64,000 nt of DNA. Origin: Microascus cirrosus (taxonomy: Eukaryota; Ascomycota; Sordariomycetes; Microascales; Microascaceae). This document shows positions 55,501-64,000 of this stretch, piece by piece (positions within the stretch are counted from its first letter, which is position 1; each line of letters starts with the position of its first letter). The stretch covers positions 186,001 through 250,000 of the forward strand of contig JAMBUN010000140.1 in the NCBI GenBank assembly GCA_030271035.1. Direction: 5' to 3'. The position numbers were made by a program, and so were the translations under genes. The notes under the pieces were generated by a model. That model was given only the letters and a program-made list of their open reading frames with translations. It was not told the origin of the DNA and made no database searches.

Positions 55501-56676
55501 CTTTGCGGCGGTCTAGCAAGGCGACTCTGAGGATGCGGGCGATTCTCGAGTAGGAGGTCTGAAGAGGATGGCAAGAGTCGTCGGTGTTCGAGGGCGGTAG
55601 CAAAGGTGAGGGTGTAAAGCTAGGTTCTGCTCTGTGTAAGTTGTCTGAAGCCCACTACGGAGCTGTCCATAGAAGTAGCACGTACCTCAGAAGCAAACGT
55701 ATCGATTTCTGTCTTCTTCCTCGGCCCTTCAGAGTAAATTTTGAAAAATTTCGCAGGTTGCGCAAATGCGCCAATCCCGCGGACGGGAATGAAGTTGAAG
55801 GATGTTGGGTCGGAAGGCGGGGTGCGCAGCAACAGCACAGCAACGGCTCTCTGACGACTTCGTAGCCAAAGCTCTCAACTCTCTCCTCTAAATATCTCCA
55901 AATATCTGGAATATCTTGCGTATAGAATATTTTGTCGTCCAAAGTGCAATATTTTTCTCTCAAAGAAGTCACGAAACCAACTAGACCGTTCTCTCCAAGA
56001 CAACGGTCGCCCACCCTCCCATATAAGAAGCTCTGGAAGCTCTGGCGGTGCGCGGCCCCACCGTTTCCCCGCCACCCGAATAATTGAAGCAAGGCTGGTA
56101 TCCTCGCCCCTGGGCCCAACCACCCACACTGACCAATCAACGCACAAGCTTTTGTTCTCCAGCAGGGGTTGTTCAAAACGGCACTGGCGAGATTTTCCCC
56201 AGCCTCGTGCATTGTTTCCTGGCTTAATGAGGCGACGAACGCTCCTTCCGGGCCCTTGGATGGGGACCCGCTGGCGTGTTTGAGCCGCGCCCGCGCTTGC
56301 CCCTTGCCAGGTCCCTGCATAATATAGATCCAATTTTGCTACATTCGCGACGGAGAAGTCCATACCGTGAACTGAGCATCTTGCATTCACTCCAAGACTA
56401 AAGTACAGGACATCCCACTGCCGGAAAGAAAAAACAAAAGACTATGCCTGCTAAATGATTTACAATCCTTGGAAGAATTAGCTGCCCATCCTAGGCGGCT
56501 TTCTGTTTCTTCCTAAAAGCACATGAACCGATGCGCCCCTTGGTATCCCTCCGACCATCCGATACGCTGAACGCCCTTCACGAACACGGGGTCCGGTTCC
56601 CGTTCCGCACCTCCGTCGCACCACGTTTAGCAATGTCGCTTTACTGCAGAAGACAGGAGTGGAAGGAGACACCTGC
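55501..56676. other. Leader of small membrane gene / HP1 3' flank
   Basis: No gene supported. Two overlapping minus-strand frames (55655-56320 and 55875-56390) are open but disagree in frame and show no domain. A CCAAT box occurs at about 56124 (CTGACCAATCAA). Confidence 0.4.
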
Positions 56677-57804
56677 TCATGCCTCATTCTTACGCTCGGT
56701 ACTCCGCACGGCATCCTCCATCTTGCCTACATCCTCCCCCTGCGCCGTTTCGTGGGGTACTACTCTCACATGGTTCTCGTAGAATCGCAGCATCTGGCAC
56801 CACGTCAGTAATGCAGCTTTGGAATAGCACCTATATCGATCCAGTGAACCTACCTTCTGCGGACACCGCCTGTAAACAACATCGGTGTTGTGCTTCGTCT
56901 TCTTCCCGTTCTTCCAGTTGAGGAACACAACCAACTTTCCTAACGAGTCGTCCTTTGCCACGTCGATGCTATCAACATGATCCTCCCACGATCCCGCCGG
57001 CGGCTGCCACGCGCCTGCCTTCACCGCGCTCGCGGGAGGTGTTGAGTCCGCCGGGTGGCCGTTCCGGCGCGCCCGCTTGTTGGAAGTCCCTGCAGCTGAT
57101 TTGCGGCCGCGCTTCTTCTTGGTGGCTTGCAGTGTGTCTTCGATTATCTGCTCGCGGCCGCCTTGTTCCTCGAGGTATTGTTCTAGAATACTCTCAGCGC
57201 CCTCCCTGTACGGTGAACATCAGCATGTGGAGCTCAGAACGATGGAATCGGCGGTATCTACCTTAGGCTATCCTCTGGTTCCCAGGTCTGATCCGCCTTC
57301 TTTTCGTAGCCCTCCCACTTCACCTTAAACGAGAGTGATCCCTACAACGAGTTACGTTAGTTGCGCAGTCGGTTATAAGACGCTGCGGGTGGGTGAGCTA
57401 AACGTACATCCTTATCCACCGTATGGTTGAGGATTTTCTCAACGACAAAGCTGTTCGTAGTCAGCCTTCACCATGTTTCTAGTGCCACATCCAGTGTCTC
57501 ATCTAGCTTACACATCCTCATCCAGGTCTTCGTCATCCTCCTCTTCGTCTTCGTCTTCGTCTGCGCCGGCGTTTCCGTTCTCCGCAGCCGGCTCGTCATC
57601 CTCGGGCTCCTCCGCCCGCTCGACGCGCGCGGGAGATCTCCCACCCGACTTCTTGTAGACTGTCTCCGCAATGCCGCCTTCCGACAGTTCGTCGTCGCTG
57701 ATCCCTGCCTTGTGGTTTAGTGACATCCTGCCGCGCTTCGGGTGGGTGTCATGGAGAATTGGGGACCCGCGAGTCGGCGTTGCGCGTTTCGTACGGCGCG
57801 GCAT
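56677..57804 (-). CDS. Heterochromatin protein 1 (HP1)
   Basis: Five exons (57512-57804, 57408-57450, 57262-57341, 56854-57205, 56677-56793), 294 aa. A basic then acidic N-terminus (residues 1-97, ending EDEDEEEDDEDLDEDV) precedes the chromodomain, assembled from exons 1-4: VFVVEKILNHTVDKDG, SFKVKWEGYEKKADQTWEPE, ILEQYLEEQGG. Its methyl-lysine cage residues F99, W121 and Y124 are present. After a basic hinge (KKKRGRKSAAGTSNKRARRN) comes a chromo-shadow domain (SWEDHVDSIDVAKDDSLGKL, VVFLNWKNGKKTKHNTDVVY, KMLRFYENHVRV). This is the full HP1 layout: it reads H3K9 methylation and dimerises through the shadow domain (N. crassa HPO, A. nidulans HepA). Confidence 0.95.
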
Positions 57805-59432
57805 CCTTGCGTTGTGTGGTGCGTCGAGAAGAGAGAAGACAGGGTTGATGTTGATGCTGGAGGTTGGGAATCAACTGAGTTGGATGATGGTGCTTTTGAG
57901 GGCTTCGTGCTTCAGAATTGCGACAGGTGGTGCGATGGGGACAAGACAAGCAGTCACCTACCTGGAGGCATTGTTCCGCGGACAAGGGACGTTGGAGGGC
58001 GTTACTGTGGTTAATTTGTACGTGGCGCGTCAAAAGCCCGATGGCACTTGACGTGACGGGCAGGCGTACCCGGATGGAGCTCGGTCGCTATGGCTGCTGG
58101 CAGCGGCGCCAGGATGGATATAGAGTGCGCTGCTCAATATGGGAATCAAATGCTGTGCTCTGGTAGCGGCGGGAAGGCTCGCGCGTCGCGCCAGGAAGAG
58201 CGGCCGAAGCTGGCCGAAGCTGGCTCCACTCGTTTCAGTGGCGTGAACTCACGTGACTCATTTCACCAGTGTTGGGCAAACCATGAGGAAAGCGCGTAGT
58301 TCATTCAGGTCGCAAACCATTGAACGCTCCTGTCTCCCCGATGCCACAGTCTGATCATGTAATGAACACTATGAAGACATCCCATCTTTTATCACACTTG
58401 AATTTCGGCCTATGCAGTTAGACAGTTGATCTTGGGGGTTGTTTTCTCCTAACGAAGCATAATCGTAAAGGCCGAAGGCCAGGCAGCCAGTGATTAACAA
58501 GAAGGCTGTCGGAGTCAAACTCCTCAGCTATGATTTAGGTCAAATGCAATACTCCTCATGTTGACCGCACTAGTATCTTTCTGGTCTGCGATCTTCCCCT
58601 ATCATACCCATCAATCATGTGGAGTGGTATCCGTAGCACGGAGCCATCCTTACCTTCCCACAACCACCAGCATCCATCTCCTTAGTCGGTGATCTAGGCT
58701 ACATAGTGCAATCTTCTGTCGTGGCCAGGTTCGACTGAACTTGTAAGGGAGAAGGTGGTACAAGATGGTGCGGAATTCTGGGGTCGATGCCTATCATGAG
58801 CTTACAGTAGCAAGGCAAAATATAAAGTTGGAACTGATAAAACAGGCTAGGCTCGGTATCCGACACTCCACCGGAAGGATGTTGACCCCTCGGCACACAT
58901 ATCCGTGCGTCTCTCGGTGAATTGACCAACCCGCGGCGTTAACGGGGGATAAGCGCTTCGGAGCGCCGGCTGACGTTGCAATACGGTGAAATCCAGAGCA
59001 GGAGTGTCATGGCGGGGCACCGAACCGCATGGCTCGCGCTTCGGCAGCTCGGATCGGGAGGAGAATGGTGGGGCCCGTTTGTAAATCCGAGAACCCTTGG
59101 GGCCCGGGGTCCATTTTTGTGGGCTTCTTGTCTGGGGATGACGCCTTTAGCATCCTATTATGTGTGAGCTGATTGGATTTATTGGATTTATAAGGCAGCA
59201 GGCGGCAAGCTGGAGGGTTTCGACTTCCTGCGCTCCAAACTTGACCCTCCTCCCCCTCCCCCGCCGGCACTGATTGATAAGATTGATAAACATCCGAACT
59301 TCTGTCACACCCGCCACTCTTATTCAACACGTCGAGCCCGAACCTCCGTTGAGGCATTCCCTTCAGCGGCCACCGCCGAGACTCCCGAAAACAGATTAGA
59401 TTTGGCGGCAGTACCCAAGGGGCTAGATCACA
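57805..59432. other. Divergent flank HP1 / Apd1-like, no gene seen
   Basis: 1.6 kb with only short overlapping frames. A TGACTCA lies at 58254-58260, about 450 nt from the HP1 start; one isolated copy is near chance expectation. A tandem ATTGGATTT pair occurs near 59171-59190. Confidence 0.45.
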
Positions 59433-60562
59433 ATGGCTGCCGAGGCATCTCCCTGGAGTTTCCGTGGGCTCGTCGCCTCCGCCAAGAGATTCGCTCTCAA
59501 TACTTCTCCCGCGCCCATCACGACGCTATTCGCCAAGACAGACCCAGCGGTAGACGGCGAGGAATGTACGCATGACTGCCAGACCTGTACGATAAAATAC
59601 CCGCGGAAGTTCGACGTCAACATGGAGGACGAGCTGTACGGCTTCGTCAAGGGGTGGGAGACGCATCTCCTTGTCGCGACTAGTAAGACGGACTGGGTGC
59701 GCGATGTGGAGGATGAGAAGGGGAGCGTCATGGAGGCGATGGGGAGAGCGAAGAGCCCTAGCAATGGGGTGGGTTTGCGCCTGCGAGTAAAAGCGGAAGT
59801 GAAGGGTTGAATGACGTGCTGACGAGAGGGCAGAAACTAAAATTGTCGGCATCGAACATCCCCACGCCGAGCGGCTCCGCAAACTACGACGAGCCTACAA
59901 GTGTACTCCTACTACCCGCCTTCACTATCATCGACAACGTCACGCCAAAGTGTGTCCCGACACTTATCGACGACTTCATCAACAACGCCCCCACCAACAC
60001 CATGCCCCTCGAGCGCTTCACCCTTCCCAAGTCCCTTCCCCCTCCCACCGCCGAGGATAACGCGCCGCCCATGACGAGCCGACCCTGTCCGCACCAGGTG
60101 CTCATCCTTCTCTGCTCGCAAAAGACGCGCGACGCTCGCTGCGGACAGAGCGCACCGCTACTACGGAAGGAGCTGGAGCGGCATCTGAGGCCGCTGGGTC
60201 TATACAGGGATCTGGACGACGAGAGACCGGGTGGTGTGGGGATTTACTTCATCTCGCATGTTGGGGGCCACAAGTACTCTGCCAATATGATGGTGTATAG
60301 GCGGAGGGATGCGTTCGGGTTGGATGCCATCGAGAGAGCGAAGACTGGACAGGAGGTGAGGCCAAAGGCACCGACGAAGAACGACGAGGGAGAGGAAGAC
60401 GAAGGGCACGAAGGGGCGGCGCAGTGTATCTGGCTGGCGAGAGTGAAGCCGGACGATATTGAGAATATCGTGAGGTATACGGTCTTGCAGGGCAAGGTCG
60501 TGAAGCCGGAGAGCCAGCTGCGGGGTGGATTCGATAGGGAGAAGGGGTTGTTGAGCTGGTAG
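59433..60562 (+). CDS. APD1: Apd1/Aim32-type [2Fe-2S] ferredoxin-like protein
   Basis: Two exons (59433-59768, 59834-60562), 354 aa. The intron ends at GGGCAG so that the protein reads SPSNGKLKLSASNIPTP, as in relatives. An N-terminal half with CTHDCQTC and FDVNMEDELYGFVKGW is followed by the thioredoxin-like ferredoxin half. The cluster ligands of this family are evident: C206 and C215 in LCSQKTRDARCGQSAPLL and H254 and H258 in SHVGGHKYSAN, i.e. C-x8-C and H-x3-H, the bis-histidinyl, non-Rieske [2Fe-2S] pattern of yeast Apd1 and Aim32. The sequence lacks a clear mitochondrial presequence, which favours the cytosolic Apd1 type. Role: redox or oxidant resistance, poorly defined. Confidence 0.92.
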
Positions 60563-61131
60563 AAACTAGGATAGGCCTTTAGATAGGATCAGAAGGGTCC
60601 ACAAGGGCCCGCGTCAAAATAGAGATTGCAGTATCTACTGTAGGCGCGGAAGAGACGTAGACGACCTTCTCGCCGATTGCGATCTTGAGATCCATTATCA
60701 CATGCTATATGTAAGTACCGCAATTCCTGGGTTAGGGCTGCCTATTCCTTTAGCGCAACCTTCCTTCCGCCGACATTCCCCCTAACGGGAAGTCCCCTAT
60801 TACTGGCCAGAAGGCTCCAAACACGCCCCACCTCCAATGCCACCTGATGCAGGCACACAATGCTCCGTCCTCGAACCACTGACAACCTAGCATGTGAACA
60901 ATATCCAACGGTAGGCGAACAGCATCCAACTTTTTTGTCGCCTGGTCTTTCGGCGTTCTCGTGACCGTTGTTTGTGTCCCTGTCACGATAAACTTCCTAA
61001 GCCAACCCAACCGAAGGACCCTGCGGTGACCCCTATCTAAACCTTCTTAATTTTTGGGGGGTTTGACGGGAGAATCGCCAGATCACGAGCGAACCGTTTT
61101 CAATTAGGGGAAACCACAGGAACCAGCGAAG
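60563..61131. other. Intergenic, ERG27 promoter
   Basis: No gene supported. Presumed promoter of ERG27; no convincing sterol-response element was seen. Confidence 0.45.
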
Positions 61132-62682
61132 ATGGCCCCCGCACCCTGGGACTCTGTGTCCCCCGCGGACCAGCACTTCGTTCTCATTACCGGCGCAAAC
61201 AGGTATGTCTAACGTCCCTCTAACACCTCACACAACCGGCTAAACTCCCCTGCCAGCGGCGTCGGCCTGGGCATCTGCCAGCGCCTCATAAACGACTTCC
61301 TCCATCACCACCCCCTTACGTCACACCTGATCCTCATCCCCACGACGCGCTCGCCCGCTAAGTCCCGCGAGACTGTCCTCGCCCTCCGCCGCCACCTCGA
61401 GTCCGTCGCCCGCACTTCGCCCGCCCTCCGCCGCCGCGCCGTCGCCGAGGGCCCCGAGCACGACTATATCTGGACAGACTCTTTCAGGCGCGTGCACGTC
61501 CTGAGCCCGCAGCTCGACCTGTGTGATATACCCGACGTATATGGCTTCGCGGCGACCCTTGTGAGGGGGACCTTGAGCAACCCGCCTGATACGGACGGCA
61601 TGGCGGATGTGTTGACGGATGTGCGGGTGCCGAGGCTGGATGCTGTGATTTTTAACGCCGGGTTTGGAGGGTGGATGGGGTTTAGTTTTCTGGGGGCTAT
61701 CAAGGCTTTCCTGAAGGTGGGCATCGTGCCGGCCGTTACGTGGCCGGAGTTCAAGATCGATACCGTCGGTGCCGTGGTACCGGGCCAGTCGCGCAAGGCT
61801 ACCTCCGAGAGCAAGGCTGTGGGCAGAGAGAAGCAGGACGATGCCGTCCTGGGAGCCGTATTCTGCTCTAATGTCTTCGGTCACTACCTCCTCGGCCACG
61901 CGCTCCTCCCATTGCTGGCGCGCGAGCCTGCCGATGCCGTTAGGCCCGGCAAAATCATCTGGACAAGCAGCCTTGAAGCGTCGCCGGCGCATTTCCGGCT
62001 CGATGACCTTCAGGGTGTCACAAATAGAGGATCATACGAGAGCTCAAAGCGGCTGACAGACATTCTCGCCCTGACGGCCACGCTCCCGGGCGTGCGCCCC
62101 TATTCTGCGCCTTACTTCCGCGTACCGCAGGACTCGGATAACAAGAAGCCGGCAGAGGTAGCGGTAGAGATAGAGGAGAATCTCCGGCCACGAACGTACG
62201 TCTCCCATCCGGGCGTCTTCGTCTCGACGCTCTTCCCGGTCCCGTTCTTTCTTCTCTGGGCCTACCGCATCGCCCTCTTCGTGGCGCGCTGGCTGGGGTC
62301 GCCGTGGCACAACGTCGACGGCTACACGGCCTCCACATCCTCCGCCTGGCTCGCTCTTGAGGCTCCCGACGTGCTGATGGAGTCCGGAGCCGAAAAGACC
62401 AAGTGGGGATCTGCGTGCGACAGGCTCGGGCGGCCCGTTGTCAAGGCTACGGAGGTGGAGGGCTGGGGGTGGGATGGACGGGTAGATGGGGGTCGGAGGA
62501 GGGGCTTTGCGCATGAGAGGGGGGTGCTGAGTCGGAGGAGGGGGAGGAAGCCTGGCGCAGTCGAGCTCACGCAGGAGGAGAGAGAGAAGTTCGAGGTGCT
62601 TGGGGCCGACTGCTGGAAGGAGATGGAGAAGCTAAGGGGCAAGTGGGAGGCGAGGTTGGGGGTCAAGGCTGTTGGCAAGTGA
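61132..62682 (+). CDS. ERG27: 3-keto-steroid reductase, ergosterol pathway
   Basis: Two exons (61132-61202, 61257-62682), 498 aa. The intron falls inside the dinucleotide-binding motif, T-G-A-N-S-G-V-G being completed only by splicing. Other SDR landmarks: FNAGFGGWMG, the catalytic Ser region IIWTSSLEAS and Y284-x3-K288 in GSYESSKRLTD. The inserts (SPAKSRETVLALRRHLES, the long segment around VPGQSRKATSESK) and YVSHPGVFVSTLFPVPFFLL with a hydrophobic C-terminal stretch fit Erg27, which is anchored at ER and lipid droplets. It reduces the 3-keto group during C-4 demethylation of sterols using NADPH. Ends in a charged tail. Convergent with the MFS gene 220 nt away. Confidence 0.93.
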
Positions 62683-62902
62683 TGGCCTACCTCGGTACAA
62701 ACGTCGCCGGGGGTTGAAGTATAACGTATCGCAGAGTCACGAGAAGGGAAGCAAGGGCTTAGCACTAATCAAAGAAAGGGGGTATATCATAGCGTTGCAA
62801 ATACATATATACGCAGCCACAGCTTTAACCCAGCTTAATAAATCCAAGCCGAACATGACCAGAACTAGCACAAATTGAAAGGCAGCAAACACATGGTATT
62901 AG

Positions 62903-64000
62903 TTACGACGTTGCCGGCCCCCTTAATCCATTCTCGTCACTCCTCACCCTTCTCAGCCGCACTTTCTCCCCACGCCCAAACAGCCCGAGGATCAACACAA
63001 GCGGAACGACCACCAGCGCGATCACCGCCTGGAAGATGAGCCCGCGGTCAAGATTCAGCGGCGGGTCCGCGTCGTCTCCCTCGGTGAGGGCCCCGCAGAT
63101 GAGGATAAAGACAGCGCCAAGGAGTTGGCCGCCAGCCCAGGCGATGGTGGAGGTCACCTCGGGAGACACGGGGTAGCTGAGTTCAGTGAGAAGCTCGAGG
63201 GCGCAGGGCACGAGGGAGAAACCCGTTGCGCCGATGAGGGCTAATATTACATACGGCCCAGGGATCTCCTTTGTGGCTGGCATCCATATGAAGATCAGGT
63301 ACGCGAGGCCGTTGACGGGGATGAGCAGCTTGATGGCGAGGACGAACGACTTTGTGCGGTCAAGGATGGGCGACACGATGGCGGAGGCCACGAGGCCGAT
63401 GAGGATGAGGACGGCGCCGCCGATGCCGGCTTCGTCCTCGGAGAAATCGTAGGGCTTCATCATCTGCGAGAGGAGGGTGGAAATATTGTTGAAGAGGCCG
63501 ACGTAGGCCCAGTATGTTATCATGATGATCCACACCTCGGGGGAGCGGGCGACGCTACGGAGGGAGGGGAGGATGGCGGGACGGGCGTGCTCGGAGGAGG
63601 GGGCAACAGGCGTTGGGGGTGCGGCGGGGATGAAGAAGGCGGGGACGCTCGCGACGGAGGACTGGTTTCTGTTAGCTCTGTAGAGCAGATAGGGTAAATA
63701 TAGACTCACTATTATCGCAACGTACAACACCATGCGCGAGACCTGCTCGCTCTTCCCGTCTGCCACAAGCTCCGGTACAACCAGTTGCCCGATGGCGGCA
63801 CCCAGAGGGTTCGCAAGACTCATAACTGCTGTGGCGGCCACCCTCCCCCTCATCGTGAACCACAGGTCAGAGTACCTCGTCGGCGCTGCAAGCGCAAACG
63901 GCTGAGCCAGCCCCGTGAGAATCTGTCCGAACATCACGACGCCGAAGTTGCCCCCCTGGGGGTCCACCTTGTGGGACCCCGCAAAGCGCACCCAGTTGCC
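62903..64000 (-). CDS. FLVCR-like MFS transporter, 5' part off window
   Basis: The C-terminal 349 residues are visible; the gene continues past the right edge. Exons: 63710-64000 (partial) and 62903-63661. Reading begins GNWVRFAGSHK and passes FGQILTGLAQPFALAAPTRY, WFTMRGRVAATAVMSLANPL (a conserved FLVCR-type segment), FNNISTLLSQMMKPYDFSED and the last six helices. I infer the 48-nt intron 63662-63709 (GTGAGT, CTAAC branch, CAG): it is stopless and 3n, so the frame is open across it, but removing it restores IISSVASVPAFFIPAAPPTP as in relatives. Family members move haem, choline or related small molecules; the fungal substrate is unknown. Confidence 0.88.
   Translation of the reverse strand, partial: GNWVRFAGSHKVDPQGGNFGVVMFGQILTGLAQPFALAAPTRYSDLWFTMRGRVAATAVMSLANPLGAAIGQLVVPELVADGKSEQVSRMVLYVAIIVSLYLPYLLYRANRNQSSVASVPAFFIPAAPPTPVAPSSEHARPAILPSLRSVARSPEVWIIMITYWAYVGLFNNISTLLSQMMKPYDFSEDEAGIGGAVLILIGLVASAIVSPILDRTKSFVLAIKLLIPVNGLAYLIFIWMPATKEIPGPYVILALIGATGFSLVPCALELLTELSYPVSPEVTSTIAWAGGQLLGAVFILICGALTEGDDADPPLNLDRGLIFQAVIALVVVPLVLILGLFGRGEKVRLRRVRSDENGLRGPATS

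Noticed and set aside
55655..56320. 221-codon minus-strand frame upstream of the small membrane gene
   Set aside because: Overlaps a rival frame of similar length, composition is unlike a protein of its neighbours, and no domain is visible.
58254..58260. TGACTCA upstream of HP1 as a Gcn4 site
   Set aside because: A single copy 450 nt from the start is within chance expectation, and HP1 has no known amino-acid control.
59773..59804. 32-nt intron in the Apd1-like gene
   Set aside because: Below a workable intron size; the 65-nt alternative 59769-59833 has a branch site and restores the family sequence.

Overview
The window is nuclear DNA of a filamentous ascomycete (Pezizomycotina). Genes are separated by short intergenic stretches and lie on both strands. 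Their introns are short (about 46-132 nt), with GT..AG ends and CTAAC/CTGAC branch sites close to the 3' end. The conserved proteins are of ascomycete type, and two otherwise unnamed proteins (OB-fold protein at 13.0-14.0 kb, zinc-finger/coiled-coil protein at 50.2-52.4 kb) resemble Pezizomycotina-restricted families. Species cannot be named from sequence alone. All gene models were spliced by hand from sequence; exon phases were checked for every multi-exon gene.

Layout. 0.6-4.5 kb: coiled-coil protein and four-helix membrane protein, both unnamed. 4.8-8.2 kb: SRP40/Nopp140-like nucleolar protein divergent from an Rsm1/NIPA-type C3HC zinc-finger protein. 8.6-11.3 kb: three small genes (membrane-anchored protein, degenerate retropepsin-like protein, secreted Cys-rich protein). 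11.5-16.4 kb: nitrilase, OB-fold protein, DHA2-type MFS exporter. 18.5-21.7 kb: Argonaute. 22.9-24.9 kb: RIB2-type deaminase divergent from a DNAJC9-like J-protein. 25.3-30.1 kb: homocitrate synthase divergent from the telomere protein Stn1. 31.5-34.5 kb: GH81 beta-1,3-glucanase. 36.8-38.5 kb: Ca2+/H+ exchanger. 39.1-43.8 kb: COX15 divergent from UTP14. 44.1-48.6 kb: lysyl-tRNA synthetase and NMN adenylyltransferase. 50.2-52.4 kb: unnamed protein. 55.3-57.8 kb: small membrane protein and HP1. 59.4-64.0 kb: Apd1-type Fe-S protein, ERG27, and the 3' part of an FLVCR-like MFS transporter cut by the window edge.

Themes. Most genes are core housekeeping: ribosome biogenesis (SRP40, UTP14), mitochondrial haem A (COX15), lysine synthesis and charging, NAD, ergosterol. 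A chromatin/RNA group (catalytically intact Argonaute, HP1, DNAJC9, Stn1) is scattered through the window, not clustered. No biosynthetic cluster, transposon, tRNA, rRNA or CRISPR array was recognised. The most unusual features are exon architecture (exons of 7, 16, 16, 23, 27, 29, 31 and 33 nt; a GC-AG intron; stopless introns of length 3n), an apparent frame break near the 3' end of STN1 amid a repeated D-P-[FY] motif, a retropepsin-fold protein without its catalytic triplet, and TGAGTCA/TGACTCA elements upstream of both lysine-related genes.
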